A stretch of 64,000 bases of DNA from Robertkochia flava. GTDB lineage: Bacteria > Bacteroidota > Bacteroidia > Flavobacteriales > Flavobacteriaceae. Shown here piece by piece: positions 23,264 to 32,761 of this stretch. Each line of letters opens with the position of its first letter. Within the stretch, counting starts at the first letter, position 1. A program made the translations under genes and the position numbers. The DNA lies in assembly GCF_020166515.1 (NCBI RefSeq), contig NZ_JAINZT010000004.1, positions 186,001-250,000 of the forward strand, given 5' to 3'. The notes beneath the pieces are model-generated. The model was not told where the DNA came from and did not search any database. It was given only the letters and a program-made list of their open reading frames with translations.

Positions 23264-26200
23264 CTATGGTTTGTGATCAACAAGAACCCATTCCCCGGAA
23301 TTGAGCAGGGGCAGTGCTTGTTTGAACTTCATGGTTTTGTTTTCACCGTTCACCACATTCTTTATGGTCACTTTCTCATTCCTCCCGATCTTGGGTTGTT
23401 CCCTGACAATGGTCTCGGTTACCTGTGGCCTTTGTTGGGTTTGACTGGCGGTGCGGTTTTGGGCGGCCATTTCATCGGTGTTTGGAATTTCTTCTTTCGA
23501 AGTTTTATAGTCTTCCTTCCTTTTTACTTCTCTGGCTTCCCGGATATTACTGGTGTCTTCGGTTGGGAGCTCTCCTTTGAAAAGGAAAGAAACCACTTCG
23601 CGGTTCACCTTGTCTATCATGGTTTTAAAGAGTTCGAAGGCTTCAAACTTGTAAATAAGAAGCGGATCTTTTTGCTCGTGAACAGCGAGTTGCACCGACT
23701 GTTTCAGCTCATCCATTTTTCTCAGGTGCGTCTTCCAGGAGTCGTCAATAATGGCCAGGGTAATGTTCTTCTCAAAGTCGTTGATCAGTTTCTTACCCTC
23801 AGACTCGTAAGCTTCCTTCAGGTCGGTTACCACTTTCAGGGTTTTGACCCCGTCGGTAAACGGAACCACGATTCGCTGAAAACGGTCGGCCTGGTTCTCA
23901 AAAACATTTTTGATCACCGGGAAGGCCGTTTGGGCATTCCGTTCCATTTTTTCCTGGTAATGGCGGTAAGTTTCCTTATAGATCCTGGAGGCGATCTCCA
24001 TATAGGTCATCGACTTGAATTCCTCTTCATTGATGGGGGAGGTTACCGAAAAATGCTTGATGAGCTCGAATTCAAAATTTTTGAAGTCATTCGCTTCCTT
24101 GTTGGTTTCTGCGATAGCTTCACAGGTATCGAAGATCATATTGGCGATGTCCAGTTTAAGACGGTCTCCCTGCAGGGCGTGTTTTCTACGCTTGTAGACC
24201 ACCTCGCGCTGCGCGTTCATGACGTCGTCGTACTCCAGAAGGCGTTTACGGATACCAAAGTTGTTTTCCTCCACTTTTTTCTGAGCCCGTTCTATAGACT
24301 TGGTCATCATACTGTGCTGGATAACCTCTCCTTCTTCAAGTCCCATGCGGTCCATGATCTTAGCCACCCGGTCGGAACCGAAGAGGCGCATGAGGTTATC
24401 TTCCAGGGATACGTAGAATTGAGAGCTACCAGGGTCTCCCTGACGTCCGGAACGACCTCTTAACTGTCTGTCGACACGTCTTGAATCGTGACGTTCTGTA
24501 CCTATGATCGCCAGTCCTCCGGCATCCTTAACCTCTTTGGAGAGTTTAATATCGGTACCACGACCTGCCATGTTGGTGGCTATGGTTACCACACCCGGGT
24601 TTCCTGCTTCGGCAACAATGTCGGCCTCTTTTTTATGGAGCTTCGCGTTAAGTACGTTGTGATCGATCTTCCTGATGGAGAGCATTTTTGAAAGCAGCTC
24701 CGATACCTCTACGTTCGTAGTACCCACAAGTACCGGACGTCCCTGGTTCACCAGTTTTACGATATCGTCAATTACGGCATTGTATTTCTCTCTCTTGGTC
24801 TTATAGATCAGATCTTCCTTGTCTGCCCTGGCGATGGGTCGGTTCGTTGGAATTTCAACCACATCCAGTTCATAGATCTCCCAGAATTCTCCTGCCTCGG
24901 TAATGGCTGTACCGGTCATCCCCGAGAGCTTGCTGTACATTCTGAAATAGTTCTGCAGGGTAATGGTGGCAAAGGTCTGCGTAGCAGCTTCGATCTTTAC
25001 GTTCTCCTTGGCTTCAATGGCCTGGTGCAGCCCGTCTGAGTAACGGCGCCCTTCCATGATACGTCCGGTTTGCTCATCTACGATCATCACCTTGTTTTCC
25101 ATCACCACATATTCGATGTCTTTCTCGAAAAGGGTGTAGGCTTTAAGAAGTTGGTTCAGGGTGTGGATGCGTTCGCTCTTAACAGAAAAGTCCTTGAAGA
25201 GATCTTCCTTAAGTTCGGCTTCTTTTTCGGCTTCCAACCCTTGTTTGTCAATGCGGGCGATCTCCGTACCGATGTCCGGCATTACAAAGAAATTCGGATC
25301 GGTATCCCCGGAAAGGTATTCAATCCCCTTATCGGTGAGCTCGATCTGGTTATTCTTTTCGTCAATAACAAACCACAATGCCTCGTCAACCTTGGGCATT
25401 TCACGGTTGTTATCCTGCATATAGTGGTTCTCTGTTTTCTGAAGAAGTTGTCTTACCCCTTCTTCACTCAGGAACTTGATAAGCGCCTTGTTCTTGGGTA
25501 ATCCGCGGTATACCCTCAGCAACTGGAAGCCACCTTCTTTGGTGTCGCCACTTGCGATCAGTTTTTTGGCCTCCGCCAGTACTCCTGTAAGGTACTGCCT
25601 TTGTCGGGCTACGATATCTGAAATCTTTGGTTTGAGCTCGTTGAACTCGTGAAGGTCTCCTTTAGGAACCGGACCGGATATGATCAGTGGTGTACGTGCG
25701 TCGTCAATAAGTACCGAATCGACCTCATCCACGATGGCGTAATTGTGTTTGCGTTGTACCAGATCTTTAGTGGTATGCGCCATATTATCCCTCAGGTAAT
25801 CAAAACCAAACTCGTTATTGGTACCATAGGTGATGTCTGCCAGGTAGGCCTTTCTTCTGCTGATGGAATTGGGCTGGTGATTGTCTATACAATCTACCGA
25901 GAGCCCGTGAAATTCAAAGATGGGGCCCATCCAGGCACTGTCTCTTCGTGCGAGGTAGTCGTTAACCGTAACCAGGTGCACTCCGTTTCCTGTAAGCGCG
26001 TTCAGATACACCGGAAGGGTAGCCACAAGGGTTTTTCCTTCTCCGGTCTGCATCTCAGCGATCTTACCCTGGTGCATGGTGATCCCTCCGATAAGCTGTA
26101 CATCGTAATGTACCATATCCCAGGTCACTTCCTTTCCGGCGGCATTCCATGAATTACTCCATGTGGCCTTGTCGTCTTCAAGGGCTACGTAATCCCTGCT

Positions 26201-26626
26201 CCCTGAAAGCTCCCGGTCAAAAGAGGACGCGGTAACGGTAATGGTCTCGTTATTGGTAAAACGCTTGGCAGTTTCTTTTACCACTGCGAACGCCTCGGGA
26301 AGAATCTCGTCAAGAACCTTTTCCGTGGCTTCATAGGCCTGCTCTTCCAGCTGGTCGATCTCGTTGTAGATCGATTCGTTCTTGTCGATATCCACAGAGG
26401 TTTCGGCCTCTGTTTTCAATTTGGCAATTTCCTCGTCAAAGGAGGCTCTTGCCTCTTTTATTTTGTCTTTAAATTCCTGTGTCTTTTTTCTGAGCTCATC
26501 GTGGGACAGCGACTCCAGTGATGCTTCGAAAGATTTGATCTTTTCTACGATCGGCATCAACGCCTTTACATCCTTCTTTGCTTTGTCTCCCACAAAGATC
26601 TTAATAACGGAATTGAGTAAACTCAT
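23264..26626 (-). CDS. secA: Preprotein translocase ATPase SecA
   Basis: A 1120-residue protein, longer than E. coli SecA but normal for Flavobacteria. The Walker A is MQTGEGKTLVATLPVYLNA, DEAD-type motif VDEVDSVLIDDARTPLI, and the second RecA domain has TNMAGRGTDI and RQLRGRSGRQGDPGSS. It drives secretory proteins through SecYEG. An insertion with many charged residues (about residues 330-470) interrupts the first ATPase domain. The C-terminus ends in a basic linker and LLNSGEWVLVDHKP with no CxCx8CH/C zinc motif, so SecB or membrane binding must differ from E. coli. It ends with its own terminator. Confidence 0.98.
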   Translation of the reverse strand: MSLLNSVIKIFVGDKAKKDVKALMPIVEKIKSFEASLESLSHDELRKKTQEFKDKIKEARASFDEEIAKLKTEAETSVDIDKNESIYNEIDQLEEQAYEATEKVLDEILPEAFAVVKETAKRFTNNETITVTASSFDRELSGSRDYVALEDDKATWSNSWNAAGKEVTWDMVHYDVQLIGGITMHQGKIAEMQTGEGKTLVATLPVYLNALTGNGVHLVTVNDYLARRDSAWMGPIFEFHGLSVDCIDNHQPNSISRRKAYLADITYGTNNEFGFDYLRDNMAHTTKDLVQRKHNYAIVDEVDSVLIDDARTPLIISGPVPKGDLHEFNELKPKISDIVARQRQYLTGVLAEAKKLIASGDTKEGGFQLLRVYRGLPKNKALIKFLSEEGVRQLLQKTENHYMQDNNREMPKVDEALWFVIDEKNNQIELTDKGIEYLSGDTDPNFFVMPDIGTEIARIDKQGLEAEKEAELKEDLFKDFSVKSERIHTLNQLLKAYTLFEKDIEYVVMENKVMIVDEQTGRIMEGRRYSDGLHQAIEAKENVKIEAATQTFATITLQNYFRMYSKLSGMTGTAITEAGEFWEIYELDVVEIPTNRPIARADKEDLIYKTKREKYNAVIDDIVKLVNQGRPVLVGTTNVEVSELLSKMLSIRKIDHNVLNAKLHKKEADIVAEAGNPGVVTIATNMAGRGTDIKLSKEVKDAGGLAIIGTERHDSRRVDRQLRGRSGRQGDPGSSQFYVSLEDNLMRLFGSDRVAKIMDRMGLEEGEVIQHSMMTKSIERAQKKVEENNFGIRKRLLEYDDVMNAQREVVYKRRKHALQGDRLKLDIANMIFDTCEAIAETNKEANDFKNFEFELIKHFSVTSPINEEEFKSMTYMEIASRIYKETYRHYQEKMERNAQTAFPVIKNVFENQADRFQRIVVPFTDGVKTLKVVTDLKEAYESEGKKLINDFEKNITLAIIDDSWKTHLRKMDELKQSVQLAVHEQKDPLLIYKFEAFELFKTMIDKVNREVVSFLFKGELPTEDTSNIREAREVKRKEDYKTSKEEIPNTDEMAAQNRTASQTQQRPQVTETIVREQPKIGRNEKVTIKNVVNGENKTMKFKQALPLLNSGEWVLVDHKP

Positions 26627-26660
26627 GCTTATGATTCTTGTTAGGCCTCAAAATTAAACA

Positions 26661-26686
26661 AAAAAAAAGCCTCCATAGAGACTTTT
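26661..26686 (-). terminator. Probable terminator after the DUF2795 gene
   Basis: On the minus strand AAGTCTC-TAT-GGAGGCTT, with one wobble pair, is followed by a run of eight or more T. It lies between the DUF2795 gene and the secA start, so secA probably has its own promoter. Confidence 0.65.
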
Positions 26687-26710
26687 AACTTTATAATATT
26701 AAGGCGTGTG

Positions 26711-26932
26711 TTAATATTCGTCCTCGTTCCAGAGGTAATCTTCTTCGGTTGGGTAATCCGGCCAGATCTCCTCAATTGACTCGTACATATCTCCTTCATC
26801 TTCCATTGCCTGCAGGTTTTCAACAACCTCCAATGGGGCTCCGGTTCTAATAGCATAATCAATTAATTCGTCCTTTGTTGCTGGCCAGGGGGCATCATCC
26901 AAATACGATGCCAATTCTAATGTCCAATACAT
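26711..26932 (-). CDS. DUF2795 domain-containing small acidic protein
   Basis: A 73-residue protein with WTLELASYLDDAPWPATKDE at the start and YAIRTGAPLEVVENLQAM in the middle, the DUF2795 fold (a small helical domain of unknown role). The C-terminus is a very acidic tail (DYPTEEDYLWNEDEY). This form, with the acidic tail, is conserved in Bacteroidetes. Its stop is 85 bases upstream of secA. No signal peptide, so cytoplasmic. Function is not known; the tight conservation and strong negative charge suggest a regulatory binding protein, but that is a guess. Confidence 0.82.
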   Translation of the reverse strand: MYWTLELASYLDDAPWPATKDELIDYAIRTGAPLEVVENLQAMEDEGDMYESIEEIWPDYPTEEDYLWNEDEY

Positions 26933-27087
26933 ATGCTATCTGGTTTAATGATTTTGTGCAAAAATAAATTTTTAAGTTAAAAAGTCAAGTAAAATCTATA
27001 TTATTTACAAATTATTTCTAAGAACGTAAAAAACGGCAGATTTTAGTGGTAATTCCTTAACCTTTAGTCAATTAATTCTGAAATAAA

Positions 27088-27663
27088 TTAAGACTTTTTC
27101 TCTGGTATCCAGGGAACTTCTTCTGCGTTATGGTCCTTAGTCAACTTCCGTGCCAATACGAACAGGTAATCAGAGAGGCGGTTCAGGTACCTGATCACGA
27201 CCTTTTCAAACGGCTCATTTTCATAGAGATGAGTGGCTCTTCGTTCGGCTCGGCGGCATACAGTTCGGGCCAGGTGACAATATGACACAATAGGGTGCCC
27301 TCCGGGCAGTATAAAGTGCGTCATCATCGGAAGGTCTTCCTCCATCCGGTCGATGGCCTTTTCCAGGAAAATAATATCCTGTTCCCCGATTCTTTCAATG
27401 TTGAGACGGTCTTTTCCGCTTTTCAGCTTTTCCTTCTCCGGGGGAGTGGCCATAATGGCACCTATGGTAAAAAGCTTATGCTGCACCTCGACCAGGGTGT
27501 CCCGGATCTCGGGATCGATTTCCTGATCCCTGAGCATACCTATCCAGGCATTGAGCTCGTCCACTGTTCCGTAACTCTCGATACGAATGTGATGTTTGGG
27601 TACCCGGTCGCCCCCGTAGAGGGCCGTGGTACCTAAATCTCCTGTTTTCGTGTAGATCTTCAT
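27088..27663 (-). CDS. Cob(I)yrinic acid a,c-diamide adenosyltransferase (PduO type)
   Basis: A 191-residue protein of the PduO-type ATP:corrinoid adenosyltransferase family. It begins MKIYTKTGDLGTTALYGGDR, the ATP-binding N-terminal motif, and has VDELNAWIGML, HFILPGGHPIVSYCHLART, VCRRAERRAT and YLNRLSDYLFVLAR. It makes adenosylcobalamin, the cofactor of methylmalonyl-CoA mutase, which fits with meaB in the same window. The ATG at 27663 is chosen over an in-frame TTG nine bases upstream. It lies alone on the minus strand. Confidence 0.95.
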   Translation of the reverse strand: MKIYTKTGDLGTTALYGGDRVPKHHIRIESYGTVDELNAWIGMLRDQEIDPEIRDTLVEVQHKLFTIGAIMATPPEKEKLKSGKDRLNIERIGEQDIIFLEKAIDRMEEDLPMMTHFILPGGHPIVSYCHLARTVCRRAERRATHLYENEPFEKVVIRYLNRLSDYLFVLARKLTKDHNAEEVPWIPEKKS

Positions 27664-27833
27664 TTCAAGCAATTTTTCATTTTGGACAGGGGTAGCCGTT
27701 GTTTGCCTTCCCGATTCGGTTCACTCCGTTAAAAAAGCAACTCCCGAATCAACTGCCACTGTATTGTGAGGCTAAAATAATGATCCGAAGCAGGAAATCA
27801 TGGATTTCACTGACTTTTTTATAAAATAGTGAA

Positions 27834-28352
27834 TTATAGACGAATAGTGAAATTTTCTTTGGCTTGTTCTTTCCTTTTGAAGGCAAAACCTACCCGGAAA
27901 CAATCGATGGTGAGATGAAGCTCATGGCTTTTACTGAGTGCTTCCCAAAACGGATCGCTTCCTGCTTTGACGACCATCAGCAAAGTGTCGTTGTCCAGGT
28001 ATTTCAATAACTCATCCACGGCAGTTCGGTGAGGGTCCAGTCCATTTACAAATACCATTCCGGGATTTTCTATGGGTTGATGATCTGAGCAGGGCAGGAG
28101 GATGAGCTGTGGTTTCCGGCTTCCGAAGAAATGATGCAGGGTGTTGTTTATCGCTTTGACGTATTTTTCAGGCAGCGTTTTTATTTGGGGAATATGCCCG
28201 ATCACAGGGTGCTCCTGTTTCTCTTCTTTCAGGTAAAGCCCCCGGGTAACCAGGTCGTATACGAAGGGAGAATGTACTCCGTGCGCATTGGTTGATCTGC
28301 TGATGTATTTGAGGTATTCGAGTAATCCCTTCATGCTGCAGGCATCATTCAT
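27834..28352 (-). CDS. Shortened class I SAM methyltransferase-like protein, probably inactive
   Basis: A 172-residue protein. The start STNAHGVHSPFVYDLVTRGL and the end LTIDCFRVGFAFKRKEQAKE match the two ends of a Bacteroidetes class I methyltransferase family that is usually about 240-260 residues. The middle is much shorter, and I cannot find the glycine-rich SAM-binding motif (E/DxGxGxG). The remaining core (KPQLILLPCS, VFVNGLDPHRT) still looks Rossmann-like. The ATG at 28352 overlaps the ABC-F stop by 8 bases, so it is co-translated. It may be a degenerate paralogue kept for binding rather than catalysis. Confidence 0.72.
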   Translation of the reverse strand: MNDACSMKGLLEYLKYISRSTNAHGVHSPFVYDLVTRGLYLKEEKQEHPVIGHIPQIKTLPEKYVKAINNTLHHFFGSRKPQLILLPCSDHQPIENPGMVFVNGLDPHRTAVDELLKYLDNDTLLMVVKAGSDPFWEALSKSHELHLTIDCFRVGFAFKRKEQAKENFTIRL

Positions 28353-30213
28353 CTCCTTCCATTTTCATGGAAAGTTCAAACCATCTTTCGGTTTTACTGT
28401 CGATCGCATCTATGATCTCCTGGAGCAGTATCGATTGTTTGTCGATAGCGTCTCCTTCAAGTTCTCCGGTGGCAAATCGATTCTCGGCCTCTTTTTTATC
28501 CCTTTCCAATTGTTTGATCTCCCTTTCCAGCTTTTTAAATTCCTTCTGTTCGGTATAGGAAAGTGTACTGTTGGAGTCTTTTTTCCAGGTTTTCCTTGGT
28601 TCTGCAGGGGTGTCTTCCTCCTTTGTTGCAGGGGTGCTGCTTTCGTAGATTCTGTAATCGGAATAGTTGCCCGGGAAATCTTCAATGATCCCTTCACCCC
28701 GGAATACAAATAAGTGATCTACGATCTTATCCATAAAATACCGGTCGTGGGAAACCACCAGAAGGCAACCCGGAAAATCGAGCAGGAAGCTCTCTAATAC
28801 GTTAAGGGTGATGATGTCCAGGTCATTGGTGGGTTCGTCCAGGATGAGAAAGTTGGGATTCTGAATGAGGACGGTACAGAGGTAAAGTCTTTTTTGTTCT
28901 CCGCCACTGAGCTTTTCCACATAGTCGTATTGCTTCTTGCGATCGAACATGAAGCGTTCCAGCAGCTGAGCTGCAGAGATCTGCCGGCCTTTGGTCAATG
29001 GGATATAATCGCCAAACTCCCGAATGACCTCAATGACCTTTTGCCCGGGTTTAATATTGATCCCTGACTGGGTGTAATACCCGAATTTCACGGTATCCCC
29101 GATCACCACCTTGCCCGAATCGGGGGCCAGGTGACCCGTAAGGATATTGAGAAAGGTGGATTTTCCGGTGCCGTTCTTCCCGATAATACCGATACGTTCT
29201 CCCTTTTTAAAGGTGTAGTCAAATTTATCCAGTATGGTTTTATCCCCGAATGATTTTCCTACATTGTGCAGTTCGATGATCTTGCTTCCCAGGCGTTCCA
29301 TGTTGATCTCCAGCTGAACCCGGTGATCTTTTCTTCTCTGGTTCGCTTTTTCCTTGATCTTGTAGAAGTCGTCGATCCTGGATTTCGATTTTGTAGTTCT
29401 GGCTTTGGGCTGCCTGCGCATCCAGTCCAGTTCTTTACTGTAGAGGTTCTTCGCTTTTTCAACGGAAGCTTTTTCAGCCTGTATCCTCGCCTCTTTTTTT
29501 TCCAGATAGTAGCTGTAATTCCCTTTGTATTGGTAAAGCTGGCCGTTTTCCAGTTCAATGATCTCGTTGCACACCCGTTCCAGGAAATACCGGTCGTGGG
29601 TTACCATGAACAGGGTGATGTTCTCCCGGGCAAAGTAAGCCTCCAGCCATTCGATCATTTCCAGGTCAAGGTGGTTGGTGGGTTCGTCCATAATAAGCAG
29701 ATCCGGGGTATTGAGCAAAATACTGGCCAGAGCCAGCCGCTTCTTTTGGCCACCAGATAGCGAGCCAACCTTCTGTTCGAGATTGTCAAGTTTGAACAGA
29801 AAGAGCATTTGTTTATACTGGGTTTCAAAGTCCCAGGCGTTGTGCGCTTCCATTTTCTCAAAGGCCTGCTGGTATTTTTCCTGGTCTTCCGGGGTTAGCA
29901 GGGCCTGTTCGTACTCGTGAATGATCTGAAGGGTCTTGTTGTCAGAGGCAAAAATGGTTTCTTCCACCGTTATCTGAGGGTCCAGGTCCGGTTCCTGGGG
30001 CAAAAAGGCAATATGGATTCCGTTTCGGGATACTACCTGTCCCGCATCCGGCTCTTCCTTCCCTGTAATGATATTGAGGAGGGAGGTTTTTCCCGTTCCG
30101 TTTTTGGCTATAAAAGCGATCTTCTGATCCCTGTTGATACCAAAGGAAATGTCTGTAAAAAGTACCCGCTCGCCATAAGACCTGGCAATATGTTCTACCG
30201 ATAGATAATTCAA
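28345..30213 (-). CDS. ABC-F family ATPase (Uup/EttA type)
   Basis: A 622-residue soluble protein with two ABC cassettes and no membrane domain. Walker A: AKNGTGKTSLLNI and GKNGTGKSTFLNILTG. Signatures: LSGGQKKRLALAS and LSGGEQKRLYLC. Walker B: DLLIMDEPTNHLDLE and NFLILDEPTNDLD. The linker between them is basic, and a C-terminal coiled coil (KKLEREIKQLERDKKEAENR) matches Uup-type proteins. These act on the ribosome or on branched DNA. No ATG fits; homologue-like NYLSVEHI begins at a TTG (30213), 15 bases after a -7 element, so a TTG start is likely. Confidence 0.9.
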   Translation of the reverse strand: MNYLSVEHIARSYGERVLFTDISFGINRDQKIAFIAKNGTGKTSLLNIITGKEEPDAGQVVSRNGIHIAFLPQEPDLDPQITVEETIFASDNKTLQIIHEYEQALLTPEDQEKYQQAFEKMEAHNAWDFETQYKQMLFLFKLDNLEQKVGSLSGGQKKRLALASILLNTPDLLIMDEPTNHLDLEMIEWLEAYFARENITLFMVTHDRYFLERVCNEIIELENGQLYQYKGNYSYYLEKKEARIQAEKASVEKAKNLYSKELDWMRRQPKARTTKSKSRIDDFYKIKEKANQRRKDHRVQLEINMERLGSKIIELHNVGKSFGDKTILDKFDYTFKKGERIGIIGKNGTGKSTFLNILTGHLAPDSGKVVIGDTVKFGYYTQSGINIKPGQKVIEVIREFGDYIPLTKGRQISAAQLLERFMFDRKKQYDYVEKLSGGEQKRLYLCTVLIQNPNFLILDEPTNDLDIITLNVLESFLLDFPGCLLVVSHDRYFMDKIVDHLFVFRGEGIIEDFPGNYSDYRIYESSTPATKEEDTPAEPRKTWKKDSNSTLSYTEQKEFKKLEREIKQLERDKKEAENRFATGELEGDAIDKQSILLQEIIDAIDSKTERWFELSMKMEGDE

Positions 30214-30228
30214 AGTCTGGATTTTTTG

Positions 30229-30236
30229 CAAAAGTA
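30229..30236 (-). promoter_or_regulatory. Bacteroidetes -7 element deciding the ABC-F start
   Basis: TACTTTTG on the minus strand, followed by C, matches TAnnTTTG. It lies upstream of the TTG at 30213 but downstream of the longest possible start at 30249, so the shorter protein is favoured. No clear -33 TTG at the usual spacing was found. Confidence 0.5.
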
Positions 30237-30260
30237 ACCCAAAAGGCAATTATAACGCAC

Positions 30261-31850
30261 TTATTTTTCCTTTTTACGGGCTATGGCAAAAAGTGCTATG
30301 AACCCGGAAAAGAGGGTGGCTATCCTCGCGATGTAGTCTCCGTATTGTACATAAATGGTCTTCTTGTTGTTGATGCTGATGCTGCCTTTTATAACGCCTT
30401 TCTCTCCATATCCGAGTGTTTTCTTTACCTGTCCTTTTTCGTCGATCAGGGCCGAGATCCCTGTATTAGCGCTTCGGGCTATACTTCTTCGGGTTTCCAC
30501 AGCCCGAAGCCTGGCATAACTCAGGTGTTGTTGGTGTCCCTGGGTACGGTCCCACCAGGCGTCATTGGTTATGATGCTCAGAAAATTGGCACCGTTCTTC
30601 ACGTAATCGGTGACATATTCTCCGTAAACCGATTCATAGCAAATAATGGGTGCTGCCCTGAAGGTTCCTCCCGACGAGGTAAATACACTGCGCTCGTCCT
30701 GGGTGGCTCTGGAAAGGACGGTACCTCCAAGGTCGATCATAATATTGCCCAGAATAGGCTCGAGGGTTTCCTTAAAGGGAAAATTTTCTACTCCCACCAC
30801 CAGTTTTGACTTGATGTAGGTTTGTACTTCTCCCTGCCGGTTCAGGTTTACAGCTGCGTTGTACACCTCGAACCAGTCACCATTAGGGGTGCGATTGGCA
30901 GAAGGCGAAGGCCGTTCTTCCTGGCGGTATAACCTGTAGAAGTCGGCGCCGGTAATAAGTTCCAGGCTGTCGTACCTGGAAAGGAATACCTGGAGGATAT
31001 ACTTTTCTCTGCTGTTGGGAAAGGCGTCCATATTGCTGTTCCCGGCCAGCATGGTCTCCGGGGCGATGATATAATCAGTCTCTTCATCTGTATAGGGTTG
31101 GGCCATTGCTACCAATTCCCTGGCCACCTCCGTATTGGGTTGGTCGTATTTTTCGGTATAGGGGTCGGTATTGGGTTGAATGATCACTACTTCTGCCTGT
31201 TGGTTGCTTTCCTCATAATTTGACCAAATAAACAGGGAGATGATAATGGGCAGGGCGATCTTCAGTACCTGTTTGGCGATGCCTGTGCTGAGCTGAGCTG
31301 ATAGTCTGCTTTGACGGAACTTCTCAATGGTCTTAAACATGCCAATATTTACAGCCCAGATCCAGAGTGCTCCACCGAAACTTCCCGTATACTCATACCA
31401 TTGAATCCAAAGGGTGTGTTCCGAAAAAACGTTTCCGAGATTCAGCCAGGGCCATGAAAAATCCCAGTTCAGATGAAACTTTTCAAAGGCAATCCACAGG
31501 GCCGGAAGGAATATCAGGTGAATTTTGGCGGGTAATCTTCGGGCCACAAGATGAAATGCAAGGAAAATGAGTGCCATCAGCAAGGTGTTGACCAGAAGGG
31601 CAAAGAACATTCCGAAGGGCGTGGAATACCAGATCCACCAGGTGGTGATACTGTTCCATATGAGCAAAGCCAGGTAGGCGTAACCGAATACCTTCAGGGT
31701 TTTGTTTTTGTCTTCACCCAGTCGAATGTTGCGCTCCAGTATGAGCAGGGGTACAAATCCAAAGAAAACCAGGAGCGGGAACCCGTAGGTTGGCCAGGCT
31801 CCGGCCAGAAGCAGCCCGGATAATGCCGCAAGCAGTAGTCTTTTTCTCAT
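30261..31850 (-). CDS. lnt: Apolipoprotein N-acyltransferase
   Basis: A 529-residue membrane protein. Six or so N-terminal helices include GLLLAGAWPTYGFPLLVFFG, followed by a nitrilase-like domain. The catalytic residues are in IIAPETMLAG (Glu) and PIICYESVYG (Cys), with a Lys in between. It adds the third acyl chain to the N-terminal Cys of lipoproteins in the inner membrane. The ATG at 31850 gives MRKRLLLAALSG, the usual start; an upstream in-frame ATG at 31880 is possible. The proteins lgt and several lipoproteins elsewhere in the window use this pathway. Confidence 0.95.
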   Translation of the reverse strand: MRKRLLLAALSGLLLAGAWPTYGFPLLVFFGFVPLLILERNIRLGEDKNKTLKVFGYAYLALLIWNSITTWWIWYSTPFGMFFALLVNTLLMALIFLAFHLVARRLPAKIHLIFLPALWIAFEKFHLNWDFSWPWLNLGNVFSEHTLWIQWYEYTGSFGGALWIWAVNIGMFKTIEKFRQSRLSAQLSTGIAKQVLKIALPIIISLFIWSNYEESNQQAEVVIIQPNTDPYTEKYDQPNTEVARELVAMAQPYTDEETDYIIAPETMLAGNSNMDAFPNSREKYILQVFLSRYDSLELITGADFYRLYRQEERPSPSANRTPNGDWFEVYNAAVNLNRQGEVQTYIKSKLVVGVENFPFKETLEPILGNIMIDLGGTVLSRATQDERSVFTSSGGTFRAAPIICYESVYGEYVTDYVKNGANFLSIITNDAWWDRTQGHQQHLSYARLRAVETRRSIARSANTGISALIDEKGQVKKTLGYGEKGVIKGSISINNKKTIYVQYGDYIARIATLFSGFIALFAIARKKEK

Positions 31851-31996
31851 AAGTTCGTTTTGGAGTGCTAATATCAACATTTTCTTTGAAGTAGCACGGT
31901 TCTTTGGCTCAAGCCGGGCTAAAGGCTCAAAATTTGAAGGTACTTCCTTTATTAAAGAAGGTATAAAGTATTATTTTTACTTAAACTTCCTGATAC

Positions 31997-32761
31997 ATGA
32001 AAAGACATATTCCGAACCTGATCACCTTGCTGAACCTTTTTAGCGGTTGCATTGCCGTGGTACTGGCTGTGCAAAATCAACTGGAGCTTGCTGCCTTGTT
32101 CGTTTTTCTCGGGATCTTCTTTGACTTTTTCGACGGTCTTGCTGCCCGGACCCTAAAGGTGCAGAGTGAAATTGGGTTGCAGCTGGACTCTCTGGCCGAT
32201 ATGGTTACCAGTGGGGTGGTGCCGGGTATTGCCATGTATCAGATGCTGAGGATGTCGCAGGGAGGTTTTGTACACGATTGGAGTGGGAGCGAGGTTAACG
32301 GATCCATGGTATGGGTTGGCGAGCACCTGGTTCCTCTTGCCCTGGCAGGGTTTCTTATTACCCTTTCTTCGGCTTACCGACTGGCTAAATTTAATATTGA
32401 CGACGACCAGAAAACTTCTTTTAAAGGATTGCCAACCCCTGCAAACGCCCTTTTCATTCTTTCGCTGCCCCTGATCATGTTGTACCAGGGGAATGATATG
32501 ATCAACCAGTGGCTGCTGAATCCCTGGGTGTTGCTGGTCATAACCTTATTGAGTACTTATATGCTGAATGCTCCTGTGCGGCTGTTTGCCCTGAAGTTTA
32601 AGTCGTGGGGTATGAAAGGCAACGGCATACGCTACACCTTCCTCCTGCTGGCGTTGGTTATGGCGGTGACCATGAAGTACCTGGCCATTCCGGTGATCAT
32701 TGTGAGCTATGTCCTTCTTTCTCTCGTAGAGAATATGCTCAGGAAAGGGCAGGCGGATTAA
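31997..32761 (+). CDS. pssA: CDP-diacylglycerol-serine O-phosphatidyltransferase
   Basis: A 254-residue membrane protein. The CDP-alcohol phosphatidyltransferase motif [20 protein letters not shown] follows the DGxxAR...GxxxD(xxx)D pattern, completed by LADMVTSG. It makes phosphatidylserine, the precursor of phosphatidylethanolamine, at the inner membrane. About seven hydrophobic segments. Its stop overlaps the lptB stop on the opposite strand by 4 bases. Upstream, 116 bases separate it from lnt (divergent). Confidence 0.95.
   Translation: MKRHIPNLITLLNLFSGCIAVVLAVQNQLELAALFVFLGIFFDFFDGLAARTLKVQSEIGLQLDSLADMVTSGVVPGIAMYQMLRMSQGGFVHDWSGSEVNGSMVWVGEHLVPLALAGFLITLSSAYRLAKFNIDDDQKTSFKGLPTPANALFILSLPLIMLYQGNDMINQWLLNPWVLLVITLLSTYMLNAPVRLFALKFKSWGMKGNGIRYTFLLLALVMAVTMKYLAIPVIIVSYVLLSLVENMLRKGQAD

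Noticed and set aside
23273-24463. 396-codon open frame on the plus strand
   Set aside because: Antisense to secA, which has all family motifs. No family resemblance in the shadow frame.
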